Source: Pseudomonas sp. CCI4.2
GTDB taxonomy: Bacteria > Pseudomonadota > Gammaproteobacteria > Pseudomonadales > Pseudomonadaceae
Assembly (NCBI RefSeq): GCF_034350045.1
Contig: NZ_CP133781.1
Span: 186,001-250,000, forward strand
Reading direction: 5' to 3'
Length of the DNA: 64,000 nucleotides
The notes under the pieces were generated by a model. It did no database searches. It was not told where the DNA came from and worked only from the letters and a program-made list of their open reading frames with translations. The position numbers and the translations under genes were made by a program. This document shows, one piece after another, positions 19,331-28,909 of the stretch (the first letter of the stretch is position 1; every line of letters begins with the position of its first letter).

Positions 19331-20152
19331 ATGCCTATCGCTCTTATCACCGGATGTTCCAGCGGCATTGGCCGGGCGTTGGCGCAAGTGTTTAAAACGG
19401 CAGGCTATGAAGTGTGGGCCACCGCGCGTAAAGCTGACGATGTAGCTGCACTAACGGCAGCTGGTTTCTCTGCCGTTGATCTGGACGTCAACGATGGTGC
19501 GGCCCTTGAGCGCTTGGCAATGAAGCTCGGAGCGTACGGTGGGCTTGACCTGCTGATCAATAACGCGGGGTATGGCGCGATGGGTCCGTTGCTGGATGGC
19601 GGTGTGGATGCCATGCGCCGTCAGTTTGAAACCAACGTATTTTCTGTGGTCGGCGTGACTCAGGCGCTGCTCCCATTGTTACGCCAAAGCAAGGGAATGG
19701 TGGTGAACATCGGCAGCGTTTCGGGGGTTCTGGTGACGCCCTTCGCGGGGGCTTATTGTGCGTCGAAAGCCGCCGTGCATGCGCTGAGTGACGCGCTGCG
19801 CCTTGAGCTGGCGCCATTTGGTATCAAGGTTATGGAGGTTCAGCCCGGTGCCATCGACACCCGCTTTGCGAGCAATGCGTCCCGTGAGGCTGAGCTGTTA
19901 ATCGCTGAGTCATCACCTTGGTGGCCGCTTCGCGAGGCGATTCGCGCCAGGGCCAACGCCTCACAAGGCAATCCGACGTCAGCCACAGCGTTCGCTCGGG
20001 ATTTGCTCAGTGCAGTGCAAAAAGACAAACCACCCCGCTTGCTGCGTTTAGGCAACGGCTGCCGCGCGATGCCATTGATCGCGTGGCTGGTGCCAAAAGG
20101 ATTGCTGGAGAAAGGACTGCGCAAGCGGTTTGGTTTGGATAAAGCGTTGTGA
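19331..20152 (+). CDS. SDR-family oxidoreductase
   Basis: A 273-aa classical short-chain dehydrogenase. The NAD(P)-binding TGCSSGIG motif is at residues 7-14, NNAG follows near 77, and the catalytic YCASK places Tyr142 and Lys146. The substrate is unknown; the family of YbbO/retinol-dehydrogenase-like SDRs is the closest by feel, and several of those act on aldehydes or sterol-like ketones. A TAAGGAAAAATC leader gives a good ribosome-binding site. It is paired with the upstream small membrane protein. Confidence 0.88.
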   Translation: MPIALITGCSSGIGRALAQVFKTAGYEVWATARKADDVAALTAAGFSAVDLDVNDGAALERLAMKLGAYGGLDLLINNAGYGAMGPLLDGGVDAMRRQFETNVFSVVGVTQALLPLLRQSKGMVVNIGSVSGVLVTPFAGAYCASKAAVHALSDALRLELAPFGIKVMEVQPGAIDTRFASNASREAELLIAESSPWWPLREAIRARANASQGNPTSATAFARDLLSAVQKDKPPRLLRLGNGCRAMPLIAWLVPKGLLEKGLRKRFGLDKAL

Positions 20153-20694
20153 GCAATTCTGTTTTCCATTGGAAATACCGCACTGTCGCCCGGTAAACAC
20201 AGGACCCTTAAGAGCTGCCGAAGGCTGCGAAAGCCGGAACGGCTTTGCGATGTCATTGATTGAATCTGTGGGAGCAGGCTTGCCTGCGAAGAGGCCCATC
20301 ATCACGCCGCTGATTACCTGGGTCACCTGCGTTGCCGCTTTCGTTGGCGAGCCAACTCCCACAGGATTTCGGCAGCCCTACAAAATCATCTGTGTATCAA
20401 TAATTTCACTGTCGCCCGGTAAACACAGGGCCCGGAGGAGCTGCCGAAGGCTGCGAAAGCCGGGACCGCTTTGCGATGTCATTGATTGAATCTGTGGGAG
20501 CAGGCTTGCCTGCGAAGAGGTCCGTCATCACGCCGCTGATTACCTGGGTCACCTGCGTTGCCGCTTTCGTTGGCGAGCCAACTCCCACAGGATTTCGGCA
20601 GCTTAAGAACAGTAGACCCTGAACTTCATCGCAGCCTTGGGCAACGCCCCAAAATCATCTGTGTATCAACAAGTTATGCGTTGTATGAGGAGAT
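20153..20694. repeat. Gene-free gap filled by two tandem REPIN-type copies
   Basis: A unit of about 196 bases occurs twice, at 20181-20376 and 20407-20602 (offset 226), with few differences. Each copy contains TGTGGGAGCAGGCTTGCCTGCGAA and, in inverted orientation, TTGGCGAGCCAACTCCCACA, which is a REP doublet. The 20-bp tail AAAATCATCTGTGTATCAA recurs after each copy. No gene is credible here, although short ORFs run through the repeats. Confidence 0.88.
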
Positions 20695-21555
20695 TCAGTT
20701 AACCCCTGGATTCACGATCACGGTGCAGGTGCTGCCCGCCGCTAACATCACGCCGTCCGGTACGCTGTCCAGGTGGATTCGCACCGGCACGCGTTGCGCC
20801 AGGCGGACCCAGTTGAAGGTCGGGTTGACGTCGGCGATCAGTTCGCGGCTTTCAGGGTTATCGCGGTCGTAAATTGCGCGGGCAATGCTTTCGACGTGGC
20901 CTTTTAGCAACTGACCGCTCATTAACTGCATGTCAGCCGGGTCGCCGACGCGGATGTGCGGTAATTTCGTTTCTTCGAAAAAGCCGTAGACATAAAACGA
21001 GTTCATGTCGACCACGGCCATTTTCGCTTCGCCAATGCGCGCGTAATCACCGCGGTACACATTGAGGTTGGTGACGTAGCCGTCAACCGGCGCCAATACC
21101 TTGGTGCGTTGCAGGTTGAGTTCTGCCGCGTCGAGTTGCGCTTGGGCCAACTGATAATCGGCTTGAGCAGAGGCGGCGATATTGCTGGAGTCGTCGCGAC
21201 TCTCGCGGGAAATCACCAGGCTGTCCATGTCCGCGCGGCGACTGGCGTTGAGTTTGCGCATCTCCCACGTGGCTTTGCGGGAGGCCACGTTCGCCTGCGC
21301 TTCTTTGACTGCAAGCTGGTAATGATCGGGGTCGATTTGCATCAACAGATCCCCCTTCTTCACCTGCTGGTTATCACGCACCGCCACGTCGACCACGGTC
21401 CCGGTCACGTCGGCCGCCACGTTGATCACATCGGCACGCACGCGACCATCGCGGGTCCAAGGTGTGTTCATGTAGTTAACCCACAGGCTATGACCGATCC
21501 AGATGGCCAAGGCCAGGACCAGTAACGTGGCGGTCAGACTGAAGAGCTTTTTCAT
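20695..21555 (-). CDS. HlyD-family membrane fusion protein of an aromatic-acid-type efflux pump
   Basis: A 286-aa periplasmic adaptor with one N-terminal membrane segment (residues ~5-22), a biotinyl-lipoyl-like region (VAADVTGTVVDVAVRDNQQVKKGDLL), a short helical hairpin (~80-150) and a beta-barrel end (APVDGYVTNLNVYRGDY). It is short like AaeA, the adaptor of p-hydroxybenzoate efflux. It is the last gene of a four-gene minus-strand operon with an outer-membrane lipoprotein, a FUSC pump and a DUF1656 protein. The frame reaches 21654, but the ATG at 21555 gives the usual MKKLFSL-type start. Confidence 0.9.
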   Translation of the reverse strand: MKKLFSLTATLLVLALAIWIGHSLWVNYMNTPWTRDGRVRADVINVAADVTGTVVDVAVRDNQQVKKGDLLMQIDPDHYQLAVKEAQANVASRKATWEMRKLNASRRADMDSLVISRESRDDSSNIAASAQADYQLAQAQLDAAELNLQRTKVLAPVDGYVTNLNVYRGDYARIGEAKMAVVDMNSFYVYGFFEETKLPHIRVGDPADMQLMSGQLLKGHVESIARAIYDRDNPESRELIADVNPTFNWVRLAQRVPVRIHLDSVPDGVMLAAGSTCTVIVNPGVN

Positions 21556-21610
21556 CCTGGATCTCAAAGAAAGGGCGGAGGCAAAAAAGGGTGTTTCAAA
21601 CAGCGGTACG

Positions 21611-21811
21611 TCAACCGTAAACCGACAGCCCCAGGGCGCCGAAGATGCATGCAAACATGCTTAAGCGCAACAACGCCGGGTGCCAGAAAAAACGGTACAA
21701 ATCAAACGCCGACAGAATTCTGTCCAGCACCCAGGCCAGCACCGTCGCGACCAAAAACATCACGGTCACGGTCGGCATGTAGAGGCCGTGGAACGCTATT
21801 TCACGAGGCAT
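21611..21811 (-). CDS. DUF1656 small membrane protein (AaeX-like)
   Basis: A 66-aa protein with two membrane helices and the MPREIAFHGLYMPT opening typical of DUF1656/AaeX. Its start overlaps the end of the FUSC pump gene by 11 bases (ATGCCTCGTGA), indicating translational coupling. These small proteins accompany FUSC-type pumps between the pump and adaptor genes; their role is unknown. An ATG seven codons upstream is in frame, but the chosen start keeps the family N-terminus. Confidence 0.9.
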   Translation of the reverse strand: MPREIAFHGLYMPTVTVMFLVATVLAWVLDRILSAFDLYRFFWHPALLRLSMFACIFGALGLSVYG

Positions 21812-23978
21812 GTGGAAGTCCTTGCGGCTCACGGTTGACCGCGAAGGCCGCCAGCGGTGATTGCGGGTCGAGCAACGAAGTACGGATGAAGTGCAAATAA
21901 CTTTCGACCCTGCGTAACGCGGAGGTTTCGAAGTGCGGGGCGAAGGGTTCGTCGGTTAGCTGCACGCAGACGATAGCGTGATTGACCGCGCTCAAGCTGC
22001 GTTCAAGATTGTTCCGGCCAGGCTGAACGAATAATCGTACTAGCGAACGGCCCATAAGCCGGATCGCGTGGCGCCAGGGCTGGTATTCGGCATAACAGGT
22101 AAAATCCGGCAGCACCTCTTGTTCACGGCGCAACTCGATAATCGCGTGACCCACTTCCAGCACCACGAACATCCAGCGCAATAATCCACGCTGCACCTGC
22201 GGTTGTCCGGCAGCCAGACCATACGCCTGATGCAGCAGATCGCGGGTACGACTTTCGAAACCCGTGCCCAAGCCGCGCAGCGGTGCGCTGATGGCAAACA
22301 GCACTTGCCGACGCAGATGAAGCTCCAGCCGACGCCACAACCAACGGCTGTTGGGCGGCAGGATAATTGCGCCGGCAGCGGCACAGACCAACATGCCGAT
22401 GACCATCGCGATGTAATCATTGACGTACAAATAAGGGTCAAACAGGGTCATGTTGCTGGGTATCGATTCGATGCTGAAAAATATTAGCAACCCAAGCCCG
22501 ATACCGGCCCACTGTGGTCGTGAGGCGAGAAAGGCACCGACGACGAATACCGGAGACAACACCACGCAGAGCAATGGAAAGCCGTCGATGTAGGGAAAAA
22601 CAAAGAAGGTTTCAATGAAGCCGAAAACCGCTGCCATCAACGTGCCGCAGGCCATTTGGAACGCCATGCGCTTGGGGTTCGGCGTGGTGGCAGACAACGC
22701 GACCGTTGCCGCCGACACCAGGATCATGGTCATCCCGCTCGGCCAAGCAGTGGCTAACCAATACGCACTGAGCGCGCCAACGATGAACGTGGCACGAATG
22801 CCCGATGCGGCGGAGGACAGCCAACTGGTGGTGGACTTGAATGACTCATTCCACTGTTCGCGAACATGGTGGTGATCGGCCAGTGATGCGTGGGTTTGCG
22901 CGTAGTTGTGCAGGTCATTGACGAAGCGGTACAGCAGCTCAAACGCAGTGTGAAAATCCAACAAGTCCGCAGCGCTCGGACGGCCCATCACCAAGATCTC
23001 ACGCAGGCTGCGCACCTGATCCGGCAGGCTGACTTTGTAGGCCGCCAATTTGCGTTCGAGTGAGGCGGCATCAGGAATGGTTAATGCGCGTCCGGCGAAA
23101 CCGTCGAGCAATTCGGCCAATGTTGCAAGACCTGGTTCGATGGCGGACTCCACTTGGGTCAAGCCCCGTGAGCGTAACCGCTCGAGCAATTGATGCAGGG
23201 CGTTGAAGCGGGTGGTAATGGCCATAAATTCGCTGTTCAGACGATTCAATCGGCCGTTGCGACGACGCATGTGCGGGTCTTCAAACACCGTGACGCTGCG
23301 CAGACCTTCCAACCCGACGGCTTCGGTGATGAAGCGAACGTTGCTTGCTTCGAAGGCTGTCCGCTCGCTGAGGCCACGTATGCCATCAGCGGCAAATCGG
23401 GCAAATACGCCGAAACGTTGATAGAGCGCGTTGCGCATGGCGGCGCTGGTGCTTTGCGGCAGAATCGCGGCGCTGACGATTGTCGAGCAGACAATCCCGA
23501 GACAAATTTCCAGAACCCGCCAAACCGCCGCCAAGAAGGCACCTTCCGGGTGCGCCAACGCGGGCAAGCCGATCATCGCTGCGGTGTAACCGGCGAGGAC
23601 AAAACTGTAGGCCCGCAGGTTTCGATAACGCGCGGCGCCCGCCGAGCAAAAACCGACCCACAACGCCAGGCTACCGAGGAACAGCTCGCTGTTTTGGGCG
23701 AACAAGGACATTAACAGCACCATCATGGCCGAGCCGGCCAGGGTGCCAATAATCCGATAAAAGCTTTTAGCGAACACATGCCCGCTTTGCAGCTGCATGA
23801 CGATGAACACGGTGATCATCGACGTGCGCGGTTGCGGCAACTCCAGCCGAAGCGCGATCCAATAGGTCACAAAGGCCGCGAACAGCACTTTGAAGATGTA
23901 AATCCAAGTCACGCCATCGCTGCGCGCCCATGCAAAAAACTCGCGACGCCATTCAAGAGAACGGAAGAAGCTGATCAT
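21801..23978 (-). CDS. FUSC-family efflux transporter (AaeB/fusaric acid resistance type)
   Basis: A 725-aa inner-membrane protein with two hydrophobic halves (about residues 25-170 and 370-500), each followed by a long soluble region, as in FUSC/AaeB proteins. Such pumps export aromatic carboxylates or fusaric acid together with the HlyD adaptor. The frame is open to 24149, but the upstream part is basic and unlike the family; the ATG at 23978 gives MISFFRSLEWRREFF. It starts 55 bases after the outer-membrane component and overlaps DUF1656 at its end. Confidence 0.92.
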   Translation of the reverse strand: MISFFRSLEWRREFFAWARSDGVTWIYIFKVLFAAFVTYWIALRLELPQPRTSMITVFIVMQLQSGHVFAKSFYRIIGTLAGSAMMVLLMSLFAQNSELFLGSLALWVGFCSAGAARYRNLRAYSFVLAGYTAAMIGLPALAHPEGAFLAAVWRVLEICLGIVCSTIVSAAILPQSTSAAMRNALYQRFGVFARFAADGIRGLSERTAFEASNVRFITEAVGLEGLRSVTVFEDPHMRRRNGRLNRLNSEFMAITTRFNALHQLLERLRSRGLTQVESAIEPGLATLAELLDGFAGRALTIPDAASLERKLAAYKVSLPDQVRSLREILVMGRPSAADLLDFHTAFELLYRFVNDLHNYAQTHASLADHHHVREQWNESFKSTTSWLSSAASGIRATFIVGALSAYWLATAWPSGMTMILVSAATVALSATTPNPKRMAFQMACGTLMAAVFGFIETFFVFPYIDGFPLLCVVLSPVFVVGAFLASRPQWAGIGLGLLIFFSIESIPSNMTLFDPYLYVNDYIAMVIGMLVCAAAGAIILPPNSRWLWRRLELHLRRQVLFAISAPLRGLGTGFESRTRDLLHQAYGLAAGQPQVQRGLLRWMFVVLEVGHAIIELRREQEVLPDFTCYAEYQPWRHAIRLMGRSLVRLFVQPGRNNLERSLSAVNHAIVCVQLTDEPFAPHFETSALRRVESYLHFIRTSLLDPQSPLAAFAVNREPQGLPHAS

Positions 23979-24033
23979 GAACGCAGCCAACCCTGTGGGA
24001 GCGAATTCATTCGCGAAACGGCACCGAAATTTT

Positions 24034-25533
24034 TCAATGGTCAAACGCCGCAAGTGCAGCCGGGACCTTCGACGGCAGGGTCTTCTCTTCTTTAGGTGAA
24101 TCAGAACCCGCTGACAAACCGCCGCCCAAGGCCACCACCAATTCCGCATGTGCTGTCAGGCGTGCCGCCTGGACCTGTTGTTGAATCTGTTGTTGGCGGA
24201 ACAACAATGTCTGCGCGTTTAGCACGCTCAAGTAATCCGTCAGCCCACGGGTGTAAGCAACCTTCGCTATGTCATAGGTCTTTTGCGCTGCGGCCACGGA
24301 CTCAGCCGCAAACGCTTGCTGCTTGGCCATCGACTCACGGCGAATCAATTGGTCTGAAATTTCTTTCAACGCGGTAACCAACGTCTGGTTGTACTGCGCC
24401 ACAGCAATGTCATAACCGGCAGAGGCTTCGCCCAATTCCGAGCGCAAACGGCCGCCGTCGAAGATCGGTAAGGTAATGGCCGGTCCGACGCTGTAGTTGA
24501 ATTTGTTACCCGCCAGGAATGACAACATCCCACCTCCGGTTGCAACGAAACCGAGGCTGCTGGCCAAATCAACGTTGGGATAGAAACCAGCGTGCGCAAC
24601 GTCAATGCCACGCGCTTGAGCCGCAACCCGCCAGCGGCTGGCCACCACGTCGGGACGCTGGCCGAGTAAGGCCACGGGCAGTGATGAAGGCAGTTTCAAC
24701 GCAGTTTGCAACGACAGTGTCGGGCGTTTCAGGCGTGCACCCTCCCCCGGTCCTTTACCCGCCAGCGCGGCGAGTTGATTACCGCTCAGTGCAATGGCCT
24801 CGTCCAGGGAGTCAATCTGACGATGGGTTTCGGGCAACGGGGTTTGGGCCTCACTGATTTCGAAATGAGTACCGAGCCCGCCGTTAAAGCGTCTCTGCGC
24901 CAGTTGCAGGATTTGTTCTTGCTGGGCCAACGTTGCTTCAACGATGTCGCGCTGTGCGTAATTCAGCGACAACTGGATATAGGCGCGGATGATATCGTTT
25001 TGCAGCTCAAGTTGAGCCAAACGCGCTTCGGCAGCACTCATGTGGGCCAAATCCAACGCACGCTCGGTGGTATTACTTTCCTGACCCCAGAGGTCAAGGG
25101 AATAGCTCAGACCCATCGACGCATTGTTGTCCCAAGTGCTGGTATTCGCCAGCTGACCTGGACCGTAGAATTGGTCGGTTGGCCAGTTATGTCGTTTGAG
25201 GGTCGAATCGCCATTAATGCGCAACGATTCTGCGGACTCGGCGACACCCGCCAAGGCCTTGGCCTGACGCACACGCGCTGCGGCCATTGCCAGGCTTGGG
25301 CTACCTTTGGCGGCCAGTTCGATCCAGCTATTAAGCTGCTCGTCTCCGTAGGCGCGCCACCATTGCGAAGCAGGCCAGTGCGCCTCTTTGGCGGCATTCT
25401 GGATTGCTTCGTCAGTTGCTAATTCGTTGGCTGGAAGGGAATGCTCCTGAGGGCCAATGCCCCCGGTTCCGATACAGCCGCCGATAGTCAGCGAAAGAGC
25501 GATAACAAATAGGGGTTTGAGCCCTCTGGACAT
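24034..25533 (-). CDS. NodT-family outer-membrane efflux lipoprotein
   Basis: A 499-aa TolC-like protein with a lipoprotein signal (IGGC, Cys20) and two long helical repeats (ARVRQAKALAGVAESAE and AEARLAQLELQNDIIRAY in the first, and matching segments near 300-430). It forms the outer-membrane duct for the downstream FUSC pump and adaptor. It is the first gene of the operon and is divergent from a LysR regulator. A GTG four codons upstream (25545) is an alternative start. Confidence 0.92.
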   Translation of the reverse strand: MSRGLKPLFVIALSLTIGGCIGTGGIGPQEHSLPANELATDEAIQNAAKEAHWPASQWWRAYGDEQLNSWIELAAKGSPSLAMAAARVRQAKALAGVAESAESLRINGDSTLKRHNWPTDQFYGPGQLANTSTWDNNASMGLSYSLDLWGQESNTTERALDLAHMSAAEARLAQLELQNDIIRAYIQLSLNYAQRDIVEATLAQQEQILQLAQRRFNGGLGTHFEISEAQTPLPETHRQIDSLDEAIALSGNQLAALAGKGPGEGARLKRPTLSLQTALKLPSSLPVALLGQRPDVVASRWRVAAQARGIDVAHAGFYPNVDLASSLGFVATGGGMLSFLAGNKFNYSVGPAITLPIFDGGRLRSELGEASAGYDIAVAQYNQTLVTALKEISDQLIRRESMAKQQAFAAESVAAAQKTYDIAKVAYTRGLTDYLSVLNAQTLLFRQQQIQQQVQAARLTAHAELVVALGGGLSAGSDSPKEEKTLPSKVPAALAAFDH

Positions 25534-25730
25534 GCGACGCGGCACTGCTGCAAATTCCCGACTTAGGTGTGATGCGGATGATAGGCATCGATTCTAGAGG
25601 GCGGTCAACGAGACGATAAGACGGGCGAAGTGCGATTCTTTGTTACCAAACGGGTGATAATCGACGGGCTTGGCTCACATTCATCCGTTACTTCATGTCA
25701 CAATTTGTCGATCTCATCAGAGAACTGCCA
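25534..25730. promoter_or_regulatory. Divergent promoter region between efflux operon and LysR regulator
   Basis: About 200 bases separate the starts of the efflux operon and the LysR gene. This is the expected place for a LysR operator. I see no single unambiguous T-N11-A palindrome, so no exact site is proposed. Confidence 0.5.
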
Positions 25731-26678
25731 ATGGATACCCTGCAAAACATGCGTGCTTTCAGCTGTGTGGCGCAAGCAGGCAGTTTTACTGCCGCCGCAA
25801 TACAGCTAGACACAACCACCGCGAACGTATCGCGTGCAGTCTCGAACCTCGAAGCTCACCTGCAAACCCGCCTACTGAACCGCACCACGCGGCGTATTGC
25901 CCTGACGGAAGCGGGCAAGCGTTACCTGTTGCGCTGCGAACAGATTCTCGGCTACGTCGAAGAAGCTGAAGCAGAAGCCAGTGACGCCCACGCGCGTCCG
26001 TCCGGTCAATTGAAGGTGCACTCGATGACCGGCGTCGGCCAACACTACGTAATCGATGCTATCGCCCGTTATCGCAAGCATCATCCGGACGTGAGCTTCG
26101 ACCTGACCATGGGCAACCGAGTCCCGGACCTGCTTGAAGAGGGTTACGACGTCTCCATCGTATTAGCCACCGAGCTGGCGGATTCGGGTTTCGTGTCCCA
26201 ACGCCTGGGTATCACCTACAGCATTGTTTGTGCCTCACCGGCCTACGTCAAAGCCTTCGGTTCGGCGCAAAAACCCCAAGACTTGCTTAACCACGCGTGT
26301 CTGCGGTTGGTGAGTCCGGTGTTTCCGCTGGAGAAATGGGTGTTTGATGGTCCCGAAGGCCAAGAGATGGTCACCATTGCCACCTCGCCGTTTCTGGTCA
26401 ACTCGGCCGACGCCATGAAAGCGGCAATCAGCAGTGGCATGGGGATTGGCATTCTGCCGATTTACTCAGCCATCGAGGGGCTGCTTAACGGCACACTGGT
26501 TAGGGTGCTGACCAGCTACCGCTCGCAAGAACTGAATCTTTACGCCATCTACCCATCGCGCCAATACCTTGATGCAAAAATAAGAACCTGGGTCGAATAC
26601 CTGCGCGGGTCGCTGCCGGAAATTATGGCTGCCCACGAGGCCGATTTGAAAACCCATGATTTGATGAACATCGTCTGA
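25731..26678 (+). CDS. LysR-family regulator, likely controller of the divergent efflux operon
   Basis: A 315-aa LysR-type protein: winged HTH in residues 1-60 (MRAFSCVAQAGSFTAAAIQL then TTANVSRAVSNLEAHL) and a substrate-binding domain from about residue 90. Its divergent position next to the FUSC operon is that of AaeR-like regulators, which sense aromatic acids. The frame begins at 25695, but the ATG at 25731 gives the standard MDTLQNMRAF opening of this subfamily. Confidence 0.9.
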   Translation: MDTLQNMRAFSCVAQAGSFTAAAIQLDTTTANVSRAVSNLEAHLQTRLLNRTTRRIALTEAGKRYLLRCEQILGYVEEAEAEASDAHARPSGQLKVHSMTGVGQHYVIDAIARYRKHHPDVSFDLTMGNRVPDLLEEGYDVSIVLATELADSGFVSQRLGITYSIVCASPAYVKAFGSAQKPQDLLNHACLRLVSPVFPLEKWVFDGPEGQEMVTIATSPFLVNSADAMKAAISSGMGIGILPIYSAIEGLLNGTLVRVLTSYRSQELNLYAIYPSRQYLDAKIRTWVEYLRGSLPEIMAAHEADLKTHDLMNIV

Positions 26679-26711
26679 CACCTCCACTCAACCGCCCGAG
26701 AGTATCGCCCG

Positions 26712-27686
26712 ATGAGAAAGACTGTCCTTGCGTTCAGCCGCGTATCCCCCGAAATGGCCGAGCGCCTGCAGCAAGATTTCAACGTGATCGTACCCGACCC
26801 GAAATTGGGCGATATGAATGAACAATTCGACGCCGCGCTGCCCCATGCCCACGGCATGATTGGCGCCGGGCGCAAGCTGGGCCGCGAGCAGTTGCAGAGC
26901 GCCAGCAAGTTGGAAGTGGTGTCGAGCATCTCGGTGGGTTACGACAACTACGAGCTGGGCTACTTCAACGAGCGCGGCATCATGCTGACCAACACCCCGG
27001 ACGTGCTGACTGAAAGCACCGCTGACTTGGCCTTCGCGCTGTTGATGAGCAGCGCTCGCCGCGTCGCTGAACTGGATGCCTGGACCAAGGCCGGCCACTG
27101 GAAACGCTCGATCGAAGCCGGGCATTTCGGCACCGACGTGCACGGCAAAACCTTGGGCATCGTTGGCATGGGCAACATCGGAGCGTCTATTGCCCGACGT
27201 GGCCACTTCGGTTTCAACATGCCGATTCTGTACAGCGGCAACAGCCATAAGCCAGAGCTGGAACAGCAGATGGGGGCGCAGTTTCGCAGCCTTGATCAAC
27301 TGCTTGCGGAGTCGGATTTCGTCTGCCTCGTTGTACCGTTGAGCGAAAAAACCAAACACCTTATTGGCACACGCGAACTGGCGCTGATGAAGCCAAGCGC
27401 GATCCTGATCAACATCTCCCGCGGCCCGGTGGTTGATGAACCGGCGCTGATCGAAGCGTTGCAAAACAACACGATTCGCGGTGCTGGCCTGGACGTGTAT
27501 GAAAAAGAACCACTGGCAGAATCACCGCTGTTCCAACTGAGCAACGCTGTAACCCTGCCGCACATTGGCTCGGCCACCCACGAGACGCGCCAGGCCATGG
27601 CTGACCGTGCGTATCAGAATCTGCGCAGCGCATTGCTCGGTGAGAAACCGCAGGACCTGGTGAACCTGCAGGTGTGGAAAGGCTGA
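26712..27686 (+). CDS. D-2-hydroxyacid dehydrogenase (GhrB/2-ketogluconate reductase-like)
   Basis: A 324-aa NAD(P)-dependent dehydrogenase. The nucleotide-binding GMGNIG is at residues 152-157. The catalytic set is visible as Arg in NISRGPVVDE, Glu in DVYEKEPL and His in LPHIGSAT. It most resembles GhrB/TkrA enzymes that reduce glyoxylate, hydroxypyruvate or 2-ketogluconate. It lies 33 bases after the LysR gene on the same strand, so co-transcription is possible though functionally unexplained. Confidence 0.9.
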   Translation: MRKTVLAFSRVSPEMAERLQQDFNVIVPDPKLGDMNEQFDAALPHAHGMIGAGRKLGREQLQSASKLEVVSSISVGYDNYELGYFNERGIMLTNTPDVLTESTADLAFALLMSSARRVAELDAWTKAGHWKRSIEAGHFGTDVHGKTLGIVGMGNIGASIARRGHFGFNMPILYSGNSHKPELEQQMGAQFRSLDQLLAESDFVCLVVPLSEKTKHLIGTRELALMKPSAILINISRGPVVDEPALIEALQNNTIRGAGLDVYEKEPLAESPLFQLSNAVTLPHIGSATHETRQAMADRAYQNLRSALLGEKPQDLVNLQVWKG

Positions 27687-27875
27687 TTTCTCCCTAGACC
27701 GTGCCCGTTGAAGGGAGAGATCAATGCGCATGGCGTGGCGCGAATCCTGTGGGACCGAATTCATTCGGGAAGACAACACCTCGGTTTCGCCGCTAAACCG
27801 CGCTGCTTGCTTCGCCAACACGTGGTTCCTACAGACATAACCCCTCTGTAGATACCAACTTGTTGGCGAGGCGGT
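27687..27875. repeat. Intergenic REP-type sequences
   Basis: A short hairpin (TCTCCCT...AGGGAGA) follows the dehydrogenase stop. After it come REP-like motifs: TGTGGGACCGAATTCATTCGGGAA near 27749, then TTCGCCAACACGTGGTTCCTACAG and CTGTAGATACCAACTTGTTGGCGAGGCGG near 27810-27878, which form a loose inverted pair of the CTACAG class seen also at 32671 and 60869. Confidence 0.7.
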
Positions 27876-28775
27876 CTATGCCAGCGTTCCCGTCACCACC
27901 GTCACCGGTTTTGGCTTACGAAACACCAACACATTCCCCAGCATCACCAATACCAGCCCCATTAGCGCGGGCAGCGTCCATTGGTAGCCTTCGGCAAAAG
28001 CCGAGATATTCAGCGCCACCACCGGGAACAGTACCGTGCAATACGCTGCACGTTCCGGCCCCATGCGTCCGACCAGGGTCAGGTAGGCGGTAAAGCCAAT
28101 CACTGAACCGGCGATCACCAAGTACACCAACGACCCGATGTAACGGGTATTCCATTCGAAACTGAACGGCGTGCCGCTCACTACGCAATACACCGCCAAC
28201 ATCCCCGCGCCGTAGAGCATGCCCCACGCGTTAGTGGTCAGCGGCCTCAAACCGGCTTTCTGCTGCAGGCTGGATAGCATGTTCCCGGCTGAGAAACACA
28301 GCGTACCGAGCAACGCCAAACCCAGACCGATCAAGGTTTCATGGCTGGCGGTATGCCCGGACAACTCAGGCCAAAACATGCACGCCAGACCGATCAACCC
28401 CAAGCCACCACCAGCCAATACGTTACGCGCGACTTTCTGGCGGAAAAAGAGCCGAGCGTTCAGCGCATTCCAAAGCGTCGAGGTGGAAAACACAACGGCG
28501 ATCAAGCCGCTGGGGATCCATTGGCTGGCGGTGTAGAAACACATGAAGTTCACGCAGAACAGGCAGAGCCCCTGCGCCAGACAAAGCAGTTGGCCGCGCC
28601 GATTGACCTTCTGCAGCCGACCGCTGAGCAGCAGTATCACGAACAGCACCAAGGCCGCGAAGCCAAAGCGATAGACGATCGACACCGGAATCGCCACATC
28701 GCCCAACTGCCATTTGAGGGCAATCCAGGTGGTGCCCCAGATCAGTACGGTAAGCAGGTACAAAGAGAGGTTCAT
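27876..28775 (-). CDS. EamA/DMT-family transporter
   Basis: A 299-aa protein with ten predicted hydrophobic segments in two five-helix repeats, as in EamA/RhaT exporters. Opening MNLSLYLLTVLIWGTTWIALK is typical. A TTAAGGAG ribosome-binding site lies 8 bases before the ATG at 28775. It is divergent from an AraC-type regulator, which probably controls it. The substrate is unknown; amino acids or their analogues are common for this family. Confidence 0.9.
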   Translation of the reverse strand: MNLSLYLLTVLIWGTTWIALKWQLGDVAIPVSIVYRFGFAALVLFVILLLSGRLQKVNRRGQLLCLAQGLCLFCVNFMCFYTASQWIPSGLIAVVFSTSTLWNALNARLFFRQKVARNVLAGGGLGLIGLACMFWPELSGHTASHETLIGLGLALLGTLCFSAGNMLSSLQQKAGLRPLTTNAWGMLYGAGMLAVYCVVSGTPFSFEWNTRYIGSLVYLVIAGSVIGFTAYLTLVGRMGPERAAYCTVLFPVVALNISAFAEGYQWTLPALMGLVLVMLGNVLVFRKPKPVTVVTGTLA

Positions 28776-28909
28776 CGGTGGGCTCCTTAATTGAGCTCCA
28801 GTCTGAGGTTTCGTCTCAGGGCCGACTTGCACAAACTTGCGCTTTTGATCGTTTGGAGAATGGCAGTACGCAAGCGACTTGGTACGATGCGGACTACAGA
28901 GGATTCGTT

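Noticed and set aside
20130..20489. Plus-strand ORFs running through the doubled REPIN (also 20048-20362 and 20406-20588)
   Set aside because: They arise from repeat sequence, and their near-identical products just mirror the duplication.
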